From an uncultured Acidobacteriaceae bacterium (GTDB lineage: Bacteria; Acidobacteriota; Terriglobia; Terriglobales; Acidobacteriaceae): a stretch of DNA of 64,000 nucleotides. Location of the stretch: positions 1-64,000 of the forward strand of contig CAIKND010000048.1 of NCBI GenBank assembly GCA_903828675.1. The letters run 5' to 3'. Every line of letters begins with the position of its first letter. Position 1 is the stretch's first letter. The translations under genes and the position numbers were made by a program. Below are positions 19,097 to 27,668 of the stretch, in pieces. The notes beneath the pieces are model-generated. The model made no database searches, was not told the DNA's origin, and saw nothing but the letters and a program-made list of their open reading frames with translations.

Positions 19097-19351
19097 CTAG
19101 GTGGAGGGAATGGAATCGAAAAGATCTTGCTGGCGGTCAGGGCCCGGATCCGATTCTCCTTTGCGTTGAGTCGGAATCGGTCCAAAGGCGCTCATCAGAC
19201 GCAAGGTTTGCCGATTGCTCTCAAAAATAGCCTGCAGTTCGAGACAGCGGGGACAACCACCCTTGATGGCGCCGATTCCGTCGGCCTCGGGATTAAACAT
19301 GGGATGGCGCGAACACTTGCCTTGCCATTTCGTTTTTTCAATCTTCAGCAT
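19097..19351 (-). CDS. Small zinc-ribbon-like protein, 84 aa
   Basis: The sequence has two metal-binding half-sites, C-x2-HP in GKCSRHPMFNPEADG and C-P-x-C in GGCPRCLELQAIF, followed by LRLMSAFGPIP. The spacing and the G-x-GAIKGGCPRC phrase look like the small CxxH/CPxC proteins seen on mobile elements in soil bacteria, from memory and not verified. No strong SD is visible, so the start is uncertain. The composition is far from a shadow frame. Function unknown; nucleic-acid binding is the usual guess for such ribbons. Confidence 0.5.
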   Translation of the reverse strand: MLKIEKTKWQGKCSRHPMFNPEADGIGAIKGGCPRCLELQAIFESNRQTLRLMSAFGPIPTQRKGESDPGPDRQQDLFDSIPST

Positions 19352-19361
19352 TTCTAGGCAA

Positions 19362-19637
19362 TCATAACGCCATTGAACTCGGCCAGAAGCTCCCTAACCT
19401 CACTCTAGCGGCCTGGTTGTTGGGGTGGTAAACCCAGGTGATTAGATCCAATGCTCTTAGGATGAGATCGGCAAGTGGCGACGCGCTCACATCGTCGGGG
19501 AGAACGCTCTGCCCGTCATCAGCATCCTCGACGCAAACGACCTTCTTAAAATTAATCGTCCGTGGGACATCGACCGAGGAAATAGAATTGGGCCGAAGTT
19601 CTGCTACGCCACTGGCTTTTGTTGCTGAACGAGGCAC
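19362..19637 (-). CDS. Doubtful small hypothetical protein, 91 aa
   Basis: The frame lies 10 bases upstream of the zinc-ribbon gene on the same strand. Its middle (INFKKVVCVEDADDGQSVLP and ASPLADLILRALDLITW) reads like a real protein, but the ends do not, and no SD is clear. It may be a decayed gene. No family recognised. Confidence 0.25.
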   Translation of the reverse strand: MPRSATKASGVAELRPNSISSVDVPRTINFKKVVCVEDADDGQSVLPDDVSASPLADLILRALDLITWVYHPNNQAARVRLGSFWPSSMAL

Positions 19638-19639
19638 CC

Positions 19640-20260
19640 GAGGCGCAGCGGCCAGATTGGAGCCTGATTCAAATCCGAGCGGAGCAAGAAAGAGTCAACC
19701 GATAATTTCCAAGCCATCGATTCAAGACCAGCCAACTCCTCCAAGCTAAAACTTTCGCATCTCAACGCCTCAAGAGGATCAATACCACAGCCAGAGGAGT
19801 AGCTTTATCGAGCAATCCAAGATCATCTTCCAGAAGAGAAAGCAGCGGTGTTACGAGAGTCACATCGCTCCCGTCCAAACAGACCGACGGTATGACCAAC
19901 GGAGAGCCATTTGGAGGGATTCTTGAGCATATTTCACATCCTTCAAAAACGGAAAATGCTCACTTTGATGATTTCTTCCTATAATGCGACGGCGCTTGTC
20001 CCCTAAAACCCCCAAAAGTGTGTCAAAAGTATCAGTACTCGATCGGGAACTGTGGCAGTTCCCGGGGTTGCGCATACAAAATCAAAACCGACATCCGGAG
20101 GCGAAAACCGGCTAATTTCGAGAAGGCATCTCGAAAGTAATCATAGCTGCTTAGTGGTAACGTCGACGGCAACTTCCGGCGCGCGCATGAGTCATTTCGG
20201 TTCCCGCTCCCGGCCCATTTGAAAGTGGATTCACCATTTTCAGTGAACTGCATATAACCG
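19640..20260. other. Non-coding or decayed stretch inside the island
   Basis: No credible gene, RNA or repeat was recognised in these 620 bases. Several short overlapping frames on both strands have unnatural composition. Confidence 0.35.
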
Positions 20261-20440
20261 ATGCGCATGAAGAAGCTGATAGGAAATACGGCCATCCTGG
20301 TTGCCGGCTCTATCTTGATGATCGGCGGCATGATTGCCGTGGCTGTTCTCTTCCTCGGCGCCACACTGATTGTCCTGCTTCGTAAGCTGAGTCCACGCTA
20401 CGCTCGAGCAAGCCTGAACGGAACAACAAGAACCACGTAG
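20261..20440 (+). CDS. Small hydrophobic membrane protein, 59 aa
   Basis: ATG at 20261 opens a 59-codon frame: MRMKKLIGNTAILVAGS, then a continuous hydrophobic run to LIVLL (about residues 11-43), then RKLSPRYARASLNG. The positive residues flank one long or two short membrane helices. The hydrophobic pattern is unlikely in random frame, but the SD is weak. Function unknown. Confidence 0.4.
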   Translation: MRMKKLIGNTAILVAGSILMIGGMIAVAVLFLGATLIVLLRKLSPRYARASLNGTTRTT

Positions 20441-20503
20441 CCCTTTCGAAGTCATCGGATCGGGGAAGACCTGCATCTGCCTCCGGCGACGAGAACTGGA
20501 ACT

Positions 20504-21030
20504 TCATGGCCGGGCATACCATCGACATCTTCCTTTCATGCTGCAAGCAGCAGGCATACCGGATGGGCGGCGAGCCTGTCCGCGGCAGCAGTCTCCGGCG
20601 CGCGCGCGTGAGGTGTTTTGTGTCCGCAAGGACGGAAAGACCTGGTATTCCTGCAGGTCACCGCGTCGGCGGTCCACTTCCTGAGCCACTTCGCTACGCG
20701 ACATGCCGTTATGCTCGCCCAGAATGCGTGCCGACATATCGGCGGCGCTCATGCCCACGGAGGAGAACTGGAAGCGGCGTCCGGGATATTCATTGAACGT
20801 GATGCCGCCTGGGGAAACCTCATCGACAGTTCCGGATATCTCATCGACCGGGGCGGTGAAGTGGCGATCGCTCATCCTGATGACTGATTCCCGGGTCTGT
20901 TTTACCCGGCTCAGGATCTTCTCGTACTCGATCTCCAGTTCTGTATTTCCTTGAGCTTGTTGTCCAATTCGCTGGCGTACGTTGTGATACTCGCGGGCGA
21001 TGAGTCGTAGTTTTGGTGCCGGGCCCTGTT
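20504..21030 (-). pseudogene. Decayed conserved-looking gene with a probable frameshift
   Basis: On the minus strand, the frame from about 20990 down reads TELEIEYEKILSRVKQTRE, then MSDRHFTAPVDEISGTVDEV and SPGGITFNEYPGRRFQFSSV, all protein-like. There is no ATG before 20875 that would include the helical part. In another frame just upstream, TTYASELDNKLKEIQ also reads as helix and would join it after a one-base shift near 20940-20950. The simplest reading is a gene broken by one indel, with a ragged 3' end. An intact short protein from the ATG at 20875 (123 aa, ending at 20504) is the alternative. No family recognised. Confidence 0.35.
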
Positions 21031-21110
21031 GAGTCCATACTCACTCTGAAGTCAAAACCAGCGCACCTCGGTCCACTTGACAGGGTATGCTTATCGGGAG
21101 TAATGAGTAT

Positions 21111-21395
21111 ATGAGTATGATGATTCGCAATCAACACGACCTCAGCCTGGCCCGCCGCCAGATCTGGGGCCGTATGTTCGGCCTGTTTATCCAGAAGGGC
21201 CGGGAGAAGAAGGGGTATTCGGTAGAGCAGGCGGCCCGCCTGGCTTGCATGGAGCCGGCTGTGTGGACTGCCTGCGAGGCTGGGCGGGTTCCGGAGACCG
21301 CGGCCGAACTGCGGTCGATGGCCCGTGCACTTGAGTTCAGCGAGGTGCAGTTCGACAACGTGCTCCGGCTCTGCCGGGATGCCTGGGAGGGTTAA
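21111..21395 (+). CDS. Helix-turn-helix (XRE-like) protein, 94 aa
   Basis: GYSVEQAARLACMEPAVWTACEAG followed by PETAAELRSMARALEFSEVQF has the layout of a Cro/CI-type HTH domain, including the A-x-W-x-x-x-E-x-G turn. The start at 21111 is favoured by CGGGAG about ten bases upstream. It lies 126 bases ahead of the RHH-recombinase-membrane protein operon on the same strand and could be its repressor. Role inferred from position. Confidence 0.6.
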   Translation: MSMMIRNQHDLSLARRQIWGRMFGLFIQKGREKKGYSVEQAARLACMEPAVWTACEAGRVPETAAELRSMARALEFSEVQFDNVLRLCRDAWEG

Positions 21396-21521
21396 CGCCG
21401 TCTTGCCGCCGCCCCGGCTTGTCCGGGGTGGTGGCCTCAGCTACTCAAAACCGCATACACTCACTCTCAGAGGAAGGGGGTGAGACCGATCAAGCAGAAG
21501 GAAGGAACAGGGATAAAAAGA

Positions 21522-21674
21522 ATGAACATCAACGTCGAAGCCAGTTTGCACAACGCCTTCAAGGCCGCAACCGCGGCCAAGGGCGTCGATATGACGACCG
21601 TGCTGCTGGAGTTCATCCAGAACTACGTTGGCAAGCACGAATCCGCTACGCCGAAGAAGAGCAGGCGCGCATGA
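21522..21674 (+). CDS. Ribbon-helix-helix-like protein, 50 aa
   Basis: MNINVEASLHNAFKAATAAK is an RHH-type start: a beta strand (NINVEASL) and helix 1, followed by a turn (GVDM) and helix 2 (TTVLLEFIQNYVGK). It resembles small ParG/Arc-type DNA-binding proteins of plasmids. The stop overlaps the ATG of the serine recombinase (ATGA at 21671), so the two are co-translated. Start chosen at 21522 because the RHH strand begins there; the longer frame from 21480 adds a basic leader of poor quality. Confidence 0.6.
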   Translation: MNINVEASLHNAFKAATAAKGVDMTTVLLEFIQNYVGKHESATPKKSRRA

Positions 21675-22270
21675 AGCGCGCCGCCCTTTATATGCGAGTA
21701 AGCACCGTTGACCAGCACCCCGAAACACAACTACTCGACCTGCGTCAGATGGCCGCCCAGCGCGGCATCGAGATCGTCCAGGAGTACACCGACCGGATAT
21801 CCGGCACGAAGGCCAAACGCCCAGGGCTCGATCAGATGATGTTCGACGCCCGCCGCGGCCGCTTCGACGTCGTTCTGGTCTGGGCATCGGACCGGATCGC
21901 CAGATCGGTGAAGCACTTCCTCGATGTCCTCGACGAGTTGAACCGGCTCAACATCGAGTACATCAGCTTCCGCGAGCAGATCGACACCGGCGGCCCGCTG
22001 GGCCGGGCCATCGTGGTCATCATAGGCGCCGTCGCTGAACTCGAACGCAATCTGATCATCGAGCGGGTGCGCGCCGGCATGCGGCGCGCCCGGCTCGAAG
22101 GCCAGCACATCGGCCGCAAGCCGCTGACACTGGACAATGCCGCCATCAAGCGCGATCGTCAGCATGGCCAAAGCCTGCGCCAGATCGCCAGAGGCCATCG
22201 CATCTCGACGGCCACGGTCCAACGTGTGCTCCGCGAGCACGCCCCAGCTACTCAGGAGCATGCCGCATGA
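21671..22270 (+). CDS. Serine recombinase (resolvase/invertase type), 199 aa
   Basis: Small serine recombinase with the catalytic domain at residues 1-140: ALYMRVSTVDQ with nucleophile Ser11 and Arg9, VWASDRIARS with the active-site Asp-Arg pair, FREQIDTGGPLGR, then the long E helix (ELERNLIIERVRAGMRRAR). The C-terminal HTH (SLRQIARGHRISTATVQRVL) binds the crossover site. The size fits resolvases and invertases, not large transposon integrases. ATGA overlaps on both sides join it to the RHH gene and the following membrane-protein gene. Its target could be a res site or an invertible segment; none was found by eye. Confidence 0.9.
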   Translation: MKRAALYMRVSTVDQHPETQLLDLRQMAAQRGIEIVQEYTDRISGTKAKRPGLDQMMFDARRGRFDVVLVWASDRIARSVKHFLDVLDELNRLNIEYISFREQIDTGGPLGRAIVVIIGAVAELERNLIIERVRAGMRRARLEGQHIGRKPLTLDNAAIKRDRQHGQSLRQIARGHRISTATVQRVLREHAPATQEHAA

Positions 22271-22518
22271 CCGACCAACTTCATGTCCTGCTAGTCTGTC
22301 TGGCCGTCATCGTAGTGCTGGCCATCCTTATATATGTCTCCAGCCGCAGTCAGGCATCTGCGTTGGCAGGCATCTACGAAGTTCGACTGACTCTGCAGCA
22401 GATCCTCGTCAACACCCAGCAGATCGACCGCTCCCTGAGCGACCAGCGCCGGGTTCTCTACGACGCCCACAAGCGAATCTGCACTGTGACAAAAGGGGTC
22501 AAAAATCAGGCCTTGTAA
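22267..22518 (+). CDS. Small single-pass membrane protein with a C-terminal helix, 83 aa
   Basis: An N-terminal membrane helix (VLLVCLAVIVVLAILIYVSS, residues 7-26) is followed by a polar helical region with heptad-like spacing (IYEVRLTLQQILVNTQQIDRSL). The ATG overlaps the recombinase stop (ATGA at 22267). Coupling of a membrane protein to a serine recombinase is unusual. Function unknown; a holin-like or anchoring role would be speculation. Confidence 0.55.
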   Translation: MTDQLHVLLVCLAVIVVLAILIYVSSRSQASALAGIYEVRLTLQQILVNTQQIDRSLSDQRRVLYDAHKRICTVTKGVKNQAL

Positions 22519-22719
22519 ACCCAATCAAATCAACGGCCGGATTTAACGATTCGGCCGTCTGGAAAGGTATGCATTTGCGCACACGCATGCGTCTACAAAC
22601 AACGAAACAGACTGAAACGTAGGAAATTGCATCGATACGTATGAGTTCTTGAATGAGACGCAGGGTGAACCTGAAAGTTCACCCTCTCGCCTACCAATTG
22701 AGTGCCAGCTGAATATCTT

Positions 22720-23802
22720 TTAGCGTAGCAGTGCTGAAGCCGCCCAAAGAACTGCGGCTTGGCCGTGAAAGTCCCCCGTAATACGCTTGCGTGCCAGGTA
22801 ATACTCCAGGTCGTTTTGCTTTCCCGTGCCTTCGCATACGCTGGTTAGGTTGTTGTTCTGGTCGATGTAGCCGGCCACGGCGATCCAACCCTTTCGTGCG
22901 GCAGGCCCATAGGTGGTCGCCTCCAGCCAACCATTCTTGACGCCGGTAATCATTGCGAACGTGAACATTGCCGAACTGGAACTCTCGGGCCATGCCTCGT
23001 CGTGGTCGATCAACTCCCGCCACATCCCGTCCTTCCCCTGGTATTTGAGCAGCGAGGCCATCATTGTCTTGTAACCCCTCATAATCCGCGCGCGTTGCGG
23101 ATGGTTCGCCGGCAGATCGCGCAGTATCTCCGCCATGCCGGCCGCCACCCAGCCATCTCCGCGCCCCCAGAAAAAGGGCACGTCGGGGGCATGGTAGAAG
23201 AGCCCATTCGGCTGTTGCAGTCTATCCAGGTATGACGCCATCTCAAGGGCATCCCGGTCCAGATATTTCTTGTCCCCCGTGGCCCGATAAGCTTCCAATT
23301 GCAGGATCGTCAGCATATACATATCGTCAATCCAATAGCGCGTCTCCCCTGAGAGTCCGTCCGGCTGCGGGCTTTCCCATTGCCGGTCTGCCCAGGACTT
23401 CCCATAGGCCAGAAATTTAGGATCCTTCGTTTCAATCCCAATCTCCTGGGCAATGATGCCAAATATCGAATCATCTACGTGATGGCGAACGGGTATCTTC
23501 GCTGCCTCGGCCCCGCCCGGCATCAACGGCTCGTACTTCTTGATAAGTTTTGCGCGCAGACCCTCGTCATGAGTTAACTGAGAAAAAGTCAGTGCCCCAT
23601 ACCACGTAGCTGCCTCGGAATAGTGTATGGTAGGGCCGTACTGATGCGCACTGAGTACGAAGTGTTCGACGAGTCTTTTGCCAACCTCCTGCGGTGCATT
23701 CCCTGCAGGCCAATTGCTGAAGTAATTAGGTTGGGCCGCCAAAGTGGCAGCACTGACACACAATAGCAAATTAAGCGCAACAGTCTTCATTGGGACTTTC
23801 AT
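22720..23802 (-). CDS. Unsaturated uronyl hydrolase, GH105 (GH88/105 fold)
   Basis: The 360-residue protein removes the 4,5-unsaturated uronic acid left by polysaccharide lyases. Landmarks of the YteR/YesR family are HHVDDSIFGI, GETRYWIDDMYML (the Asp-Asp region holding the catalytic Asp), FFWGRGDGWVAAGMAE and WRELIDHDEAWPESSSSAM. The signal peptide MKVPMKTVALNLLLCVSA shows export. The start at 23802 is set by GAGGAGAG six bases upstream; the longer frame would lack a signal at its N-terminus. It is the last gene of a three-gene minus-strand cluster, downstream of the uncharacterised protein by 82 bases. In this cluster it would finish the product of the lyase encoded at its head. Confidence 0.9.
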   Translation of the reverse strand: MKVPMKTVALNLLLCVSAATLAAQPNYFSNWPAGNAPQEVGKRLVEHFVLSAHQYGPTIHYSEAATWYGALTFSQLTHDEGLRAKLIKKYEPLMPGGAEAAKIPVRHHVDDSIFGIIAQEIGIETKDPKFLAYGKSWADRQWESPQPDGLSGETRYWIDDMYMLTILQLEAYRATGDKKYLDRDALEMASYLDRLQQPNGLFYHAPDVPFFWGRGDGWVAAGMAEILRDLPANHPQRARIMRGYKTMMASLLKYQGKDGMWRELIDHDEAWPESSSSAMFTFAMITGVKNGWLEATTYGPAARKGWIAVAGYIDQNNNLTSVCEGTGKQNDLEYYLARKRITGDFHGQAAVLWAASALLR

Positions 23803-23884
23803 ATTGCTCTCCTCAATTCCTCGCTTCGTAATTTGTTCAGCTTGTAGAAAGGCCAAGCCCACGCAAAGCTTCAGCCAAAGTCTT

Positions 23885-25486
23885 TTACCGGTCAGCATCA
23901 GCTTTGAGATCTAGTCTCATTTTCGTGATACTGGGATATATGAGGTCGATCATGTTGTCGGTCACTTTGAAGTACTCGTTGAGCGAACTGTCTGCCTTCT
24001 CAACTTTGAAAGTGCCCTGCGGATCGGCGGCAACGGCAACATGCAAACCGGGTAGTTCCCAGACAGTCTGGCTCACCTGCGAAGCAACAAGTTCCTTCGC
24101 ATGAATGCGCAGGCGGATCGTTCCTGTTGTTGAAATCGTCAGACCCTGCTTGTCCGCAGTCGCATCTATCATTGGCGATTGCACAACCTGCACCCATCCA
24201 ATTTCCCCTGACGGCGTTCGCCACTGAATCGCAACCGGATGAAACTGCGACTTCCTGCCTACGTCTTTCGTCTTGTTCGTCGCTTCTCCACCAAAGATCA
24301 AGTGCTTGCCGATCCACGCCGTTGCAACTCGCTGATCTGAAATCTGCCTTCGCACCAGGTGCTCACCCTGGAAACTCTGCAACTTCACCAGCGCATCCCG
24401 AGGAATGTGGGTACCGAGAATTGCCATCGGGCACGAGAAACCAAATCCCGTATGTTTCGACTGAGATGGCAAAGGTGCGCCGTGCTCATCGACGGCATAG
24501 CCTGTCATATCCACAACGCCGCCACCTCCGCCGCCACCGGGCATCTCTGTGTCCATGCCGTACGAACGATCATATGGGCCTGCCAGGTTGTGTAACTCCG
24601 GTTGATAGAAAGCAGCGATATCTCCCCACAAGATCGTCTCCATCTCGCTTCCCATCGCCCGTATGTGCTCGGTCGATCCATATTCCCGCCAAAGGGCAAG
24701 CGCAAATAGGTCAACTCCGTAATAGGTTGGTGAGTTGTACTCATAAAAGGAGCTATATTTCTTGAATAAGCTGTAGACGCTCTCCGTCCAGGTTTCCGAT
24801 TGTTTCTGCCATTCGGCATTCTTATCATGGACGGCTGCAAAGTCCCACAGGCTGCCGTACATCAGCGCGGGATTTGTGTATGAGGGCACTAGCCTCCCCT
24901 CGGCCAATTCACCTTGAACGGCGAGATCGATCGACTTGTATAGCCGCTGCGAAAGCTCCGGCGAAATCCGATCCGGAAATTCAATCAGAATCATCTCAAA
25001 AGTGGTCCCGATGAACTCTCGCCAATTTGGATCATAATCTCGCCACATCACAGCATTCGCAGCCGGATCAGGCTCTTCCGGCGATCTCTTGAAGGTGCCG
25101 AACCATCGCCCCTCGGGCTTGATGTACTGCTGTTTCAAAACTGACTCGAGAGCTTCGGCAGCTCTCTGCCGGTCGCCGGGAGCGTCTCGATAGAGCAAAG
25201 CCAGCGCATAGCCACTTGTCTCGCGGACCTTTTCGCAGCATTTTTCAAAGTAGTGGAAGTCTTCCAGATAACTGCCTGGATAGCGGCGGCCAGCGACATA
25301 TTCCGGAGAATGGACAAGCTTCAGGCTCGGATCCCAGAGCTTCTCGTTTGCACCCATCCATTGCTGAAACTGCGCCTGCACTTCGCCGCTTTGCGAGGCA
25401 GCGCTAGCGTGGTGCGCAACGGGCGAGGGCATCCCCGGGACCGCAATCAACACCGATAAAAGACCAATTGCATACCGTCTGATCAT
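23885..25486 (-). CDS. Secreted protein of unknown family, probable carbohydrate-active enzyme, 533 aa
   Basis: The protein has a signal peptide (YAIGLLSVLIAVPGMPSP, residues 4-21), a helical N-terminal 330 residues with repeated aromatic motifs (YPGSYLEDFHYFEKCCEKVR, FYEYNSPTYYGVDLFALALW, NLAGPYDRSYGMDTEMPG) and a beta-rich C-terminal part. This helical-barrel-plus-beta-sheet layout is the one seen in several lyases and (alpha/alpha)6 hydrolases. A glycine tract (GGGGGGG) lies between the two halves. I do not recognise the family. Its position between a GH105 and a lyase gene argues for a role in the same degradation chain. Start at 25486 is set by GAGGAAG upstream. Confidence 0.7.
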   Translation of the reverse strand: MIRRYAIGLLSVLIAVPGMPSPVAHHASAASQSGEVQAQFQQWMGANEKLWDPSLKLVHSPEYVAGRRYPGSYLEDFHYFEKCCEKVRETSGYALALLYRDAPGDRQRAAEALESVLKQQYIKPEGRWFGTFKRSPEEPDPAANAVMWRDYDPNWREFIGTTFEMILIEFPDRISPELSQRLYKSIDLAVQGELAEGRLVPSYTNPALMYGSLWDFAAVHDKNAEWQKQSETWTESVYSLFKKYSSFYEYNSPTYYGVDLFALALWREYGSTEHIRAMGSEMETILWGDIAAFYQPELHNLAGPYDRSYGMDTEMPGGGGGGGVVDMTGYAVDEHGAPLPSQSKHTGFGFSCPMAILGTHIPRDALVKLQSFQGEHLVRRQISDQRVATAWIGKHLIFGGEATNKTKDVGRKSQFHPVAIQWRTPSGEIGWVQVVQSPMIDATADKQGLTISTTGTIRLRIHAKELVASQVSQTVWELPGLHVAVAADPQGTFKVEKADSSLNEYFKVTDNMIDLIYPSITKMRLDLKADADR

Positions 25487-25544
25487 TTGCTTCCTCAAGT
25501 CATCGCTCTCGTGGCGCGGAGGCTCACCGTACCTGTGGACGGGG

Positions 25545-27376
25545 TCAATATGTGCCTGCATGGTTGAGCGCCGGATGGCTTCCCAAAGATATTGTATCGA
25601 CCCAGTTCGCAGCGAATATCTTGTAACTCCCGCTCTCCGTTCGTTCGATGCTTAGGATCGCGCGCGCACTCTGATGCGGCTCGATGACAACGGCAAACTG
25701 CGCCTCAAGTGCTTTGCGCCGCGCGATCACATAAGGTGCTGGGATCCTAAGATCTGGACCAGGACCATCACCGGTGATGACTCGCGTGTTGGGCTCTGCC
25801 ACCATCACGAGGTGCATATTGCCCGCGCCTGCAGATGTAGTCGCGGCGACATGAAACTCCGCCTGCCACATACCATTCGCAATCGCACTTTTGTTGTTTG
25901 TGAGATGCTGATAGCCGCTGGTTTGAGTGAAACTGGACCATGGCTGCAGCGGAAGTTCAACATCCTGCTTGCCGAAGTTGTGATAGACCCAATCGAATGT
26001 ATGTGGCCGCCCGTCTGTGGCACGGGCGGTCGTGACCTCGAATATGTAGTGCGACGTAAGTACAACGCGCCGCGTAAGACTGACGTTATTGTAGACCGGC
26101 CCTGCGTCCGCCTTAACCGTAGTGAACTGCGGCGTGACTTGCCAGTCGAGCAACTTTCCGGTAGCTTCAAGCTGCGTAGTTTCGTCTACTACAATCGTGT
26201 TGTGCGCGACTGTCTGCTTGTCCCATGTTCCATGCAAAGGGAGGCCATATGCCTGGGTTCCAGGGTCGACGCTCATAACCCGACCTTGCGAGTAGATAAC
26301 CTCGCCCAACTCGTCGAAGTGGCCGTGCACGCCACCGTGCGGGCCAAATTTTATTACCTCAGTCAGGTCGCTGCCGGCAGTGGCCAGCCGTCCATAACCC
26401 ATCTCGCGGAACAAGGTGCTCGACGGTTTTGATATGTCCTCTTTGGGAAGGTTCGCCACCCCGAAGAGAAGCGCATGCTCATTGTCGCGAGGAGAAGACG
26501 CGAGAATGGCGGCGAAGACTGGATCCCTCGTCGCGGAGTATGCCGCTTCGTATAGATATGCCTCTTCCTGTATGTTGTGCGAGATCGAATCGTTGAATGC
26601 CGGCAATTCATGGTTTGGCAACATCATGCCAACGGGCGAGGCGAAGAGTGCCATCAGTTTCGGTTCTTCATGCCATAGATCGCGACCGTGCACGTGAGAC
26701 ATCTGCGCCAGATCAGCTAATGCGGTCATCGTATAGAACTGGTAATGCCAGCTACCCTCGATCCAGAAGCCATCGACAACATACCTCCTCAAGTAGGGCA
26801 CCACCCCGTCTGGCGCATCAATTGCCGTGGCGATCAACCGCGGATCGCTGAGAACGTATCCGACAGATGCCAGCGCAACGTCATCCCATATTTGCCAGTT
26901 GAGCGTTGGAGCCACCGCCCGGCTCACCACATCCGCCGCCGGGCGCAAAAGGCCATCTTCGATCAGTCTGCGGTCCGTTGCACTGAGTACATCGGAATCC
27001 CGCACAAGATCGTAGGCCCACGCCATTTGAATCAGCCAGACCGATTCCTCCAGTGTCTGCTCGTACACTCGCGCGCCTGCATCTGCGTCGGCATTCACAA
27101 GCTGCACCGGCTCGAGCGGATGCCCTGCCTGATCATAAACGCGTGCTTCCTCAGCAGTTCCCATGCGCGTATGGAGCTTGTAAGTGAGGTAGCGTTCACC
27201 ATACGCTTTGAGAATGGACGCAGCTTCTTCTGCGTAGTGACGCTTTCCGGTAATCCGGTAAGCCAGTGCGAGTGTACACGCATGCCGAGATTGGTGGCTG
27301 GCTTGGTATGAAAAAAGGGACGGTCAGGGTTCGATACATGCGCGCAAAGAGAAAACTCGATATAGCTGCCAGCCAG
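25545..27376 (-). pseudogene. Heparinase II/III-type polysaccharide lyase, 5'-truncated and frameshifted
   Basis: The main frame (ATG at 27164, 539 aa) contains the helical barrel (APTLNWQIWDDVALASVGY, VDGFWIEGSWHYQFYTM) and the heparinase II/III-like beta domain (KFGPHGGVHGHFDELGEVIY, AHNTIVVDET). Upstream the same frame continues without ATG (RITGKRHYAEEAASILKAYG) to about 27285, where homology shifts to another frame reading YIEFSLCAHVSNPDRPFFHT and KPATNLGMR, the usual entry segment of these lyases. That frame ends at a stop at 27377, where the gene appears cut off; signal peptide and start are missing. A functional product is unlikely. The family cleaves uronic-acid glycans such as alginate or heparin-like chains. 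Confidence 0.65.
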
Positions 27377-27431
27377 TCAGAATTTCTCAGAGTCGCCCCC
27401 GCGCTGGATATTGAGGAATCGGGAGGCGAGC

Positions 27432-27668
27432 ATGAATGAGAAACGGTTGAAGATGGGTTTGCGCCGGTTGGCTAATGAAGGATACTTCGCAGTTAGTGTA
27501 ACCGACGAGCTTGTGGAGAGTCTTGTCCGATGGTGTGCTCCCCCTTCAGATGAGGTCAAGCAGCGCTTTCTGGCAAAGTTCCGTGCTTGCCTCCAGGATG
27601 CTGTCCTAGATGGGGCATCCAGGCCTATGAGCAAGCAAAGGCCTCCGCATACAGGACGGGGGATGTAA
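27432..27668 (+). CDS. Small hypothetical protein, 78 aa
   Basis: The ATG at 27432 is preceded by GGGAGG at ideal spacing. The first 60 residues are natural and helical (KRLKMGLRRLANEGYFAVSV, ELVESLVRWCAPPSDEVKQR). It starts 55 bases after the cut end of the lyase remnant, so it probably belongs to the incoming segment. Function unknown. Confidence 0.5.
   Translation: MNEKRLKMGLRRLANEGYFAVSVTDELVESLVRWCAPPSDEVKQRFLAKFRACLQDAVLDGASRPMSKQRPPHTGRGM

Noticed and set aside
18970-19357. Plus-strand frames over the zinc-ribbon gene
   Set aside because: The minus strand has the conserved cysteine pattern; the plus frames have none.
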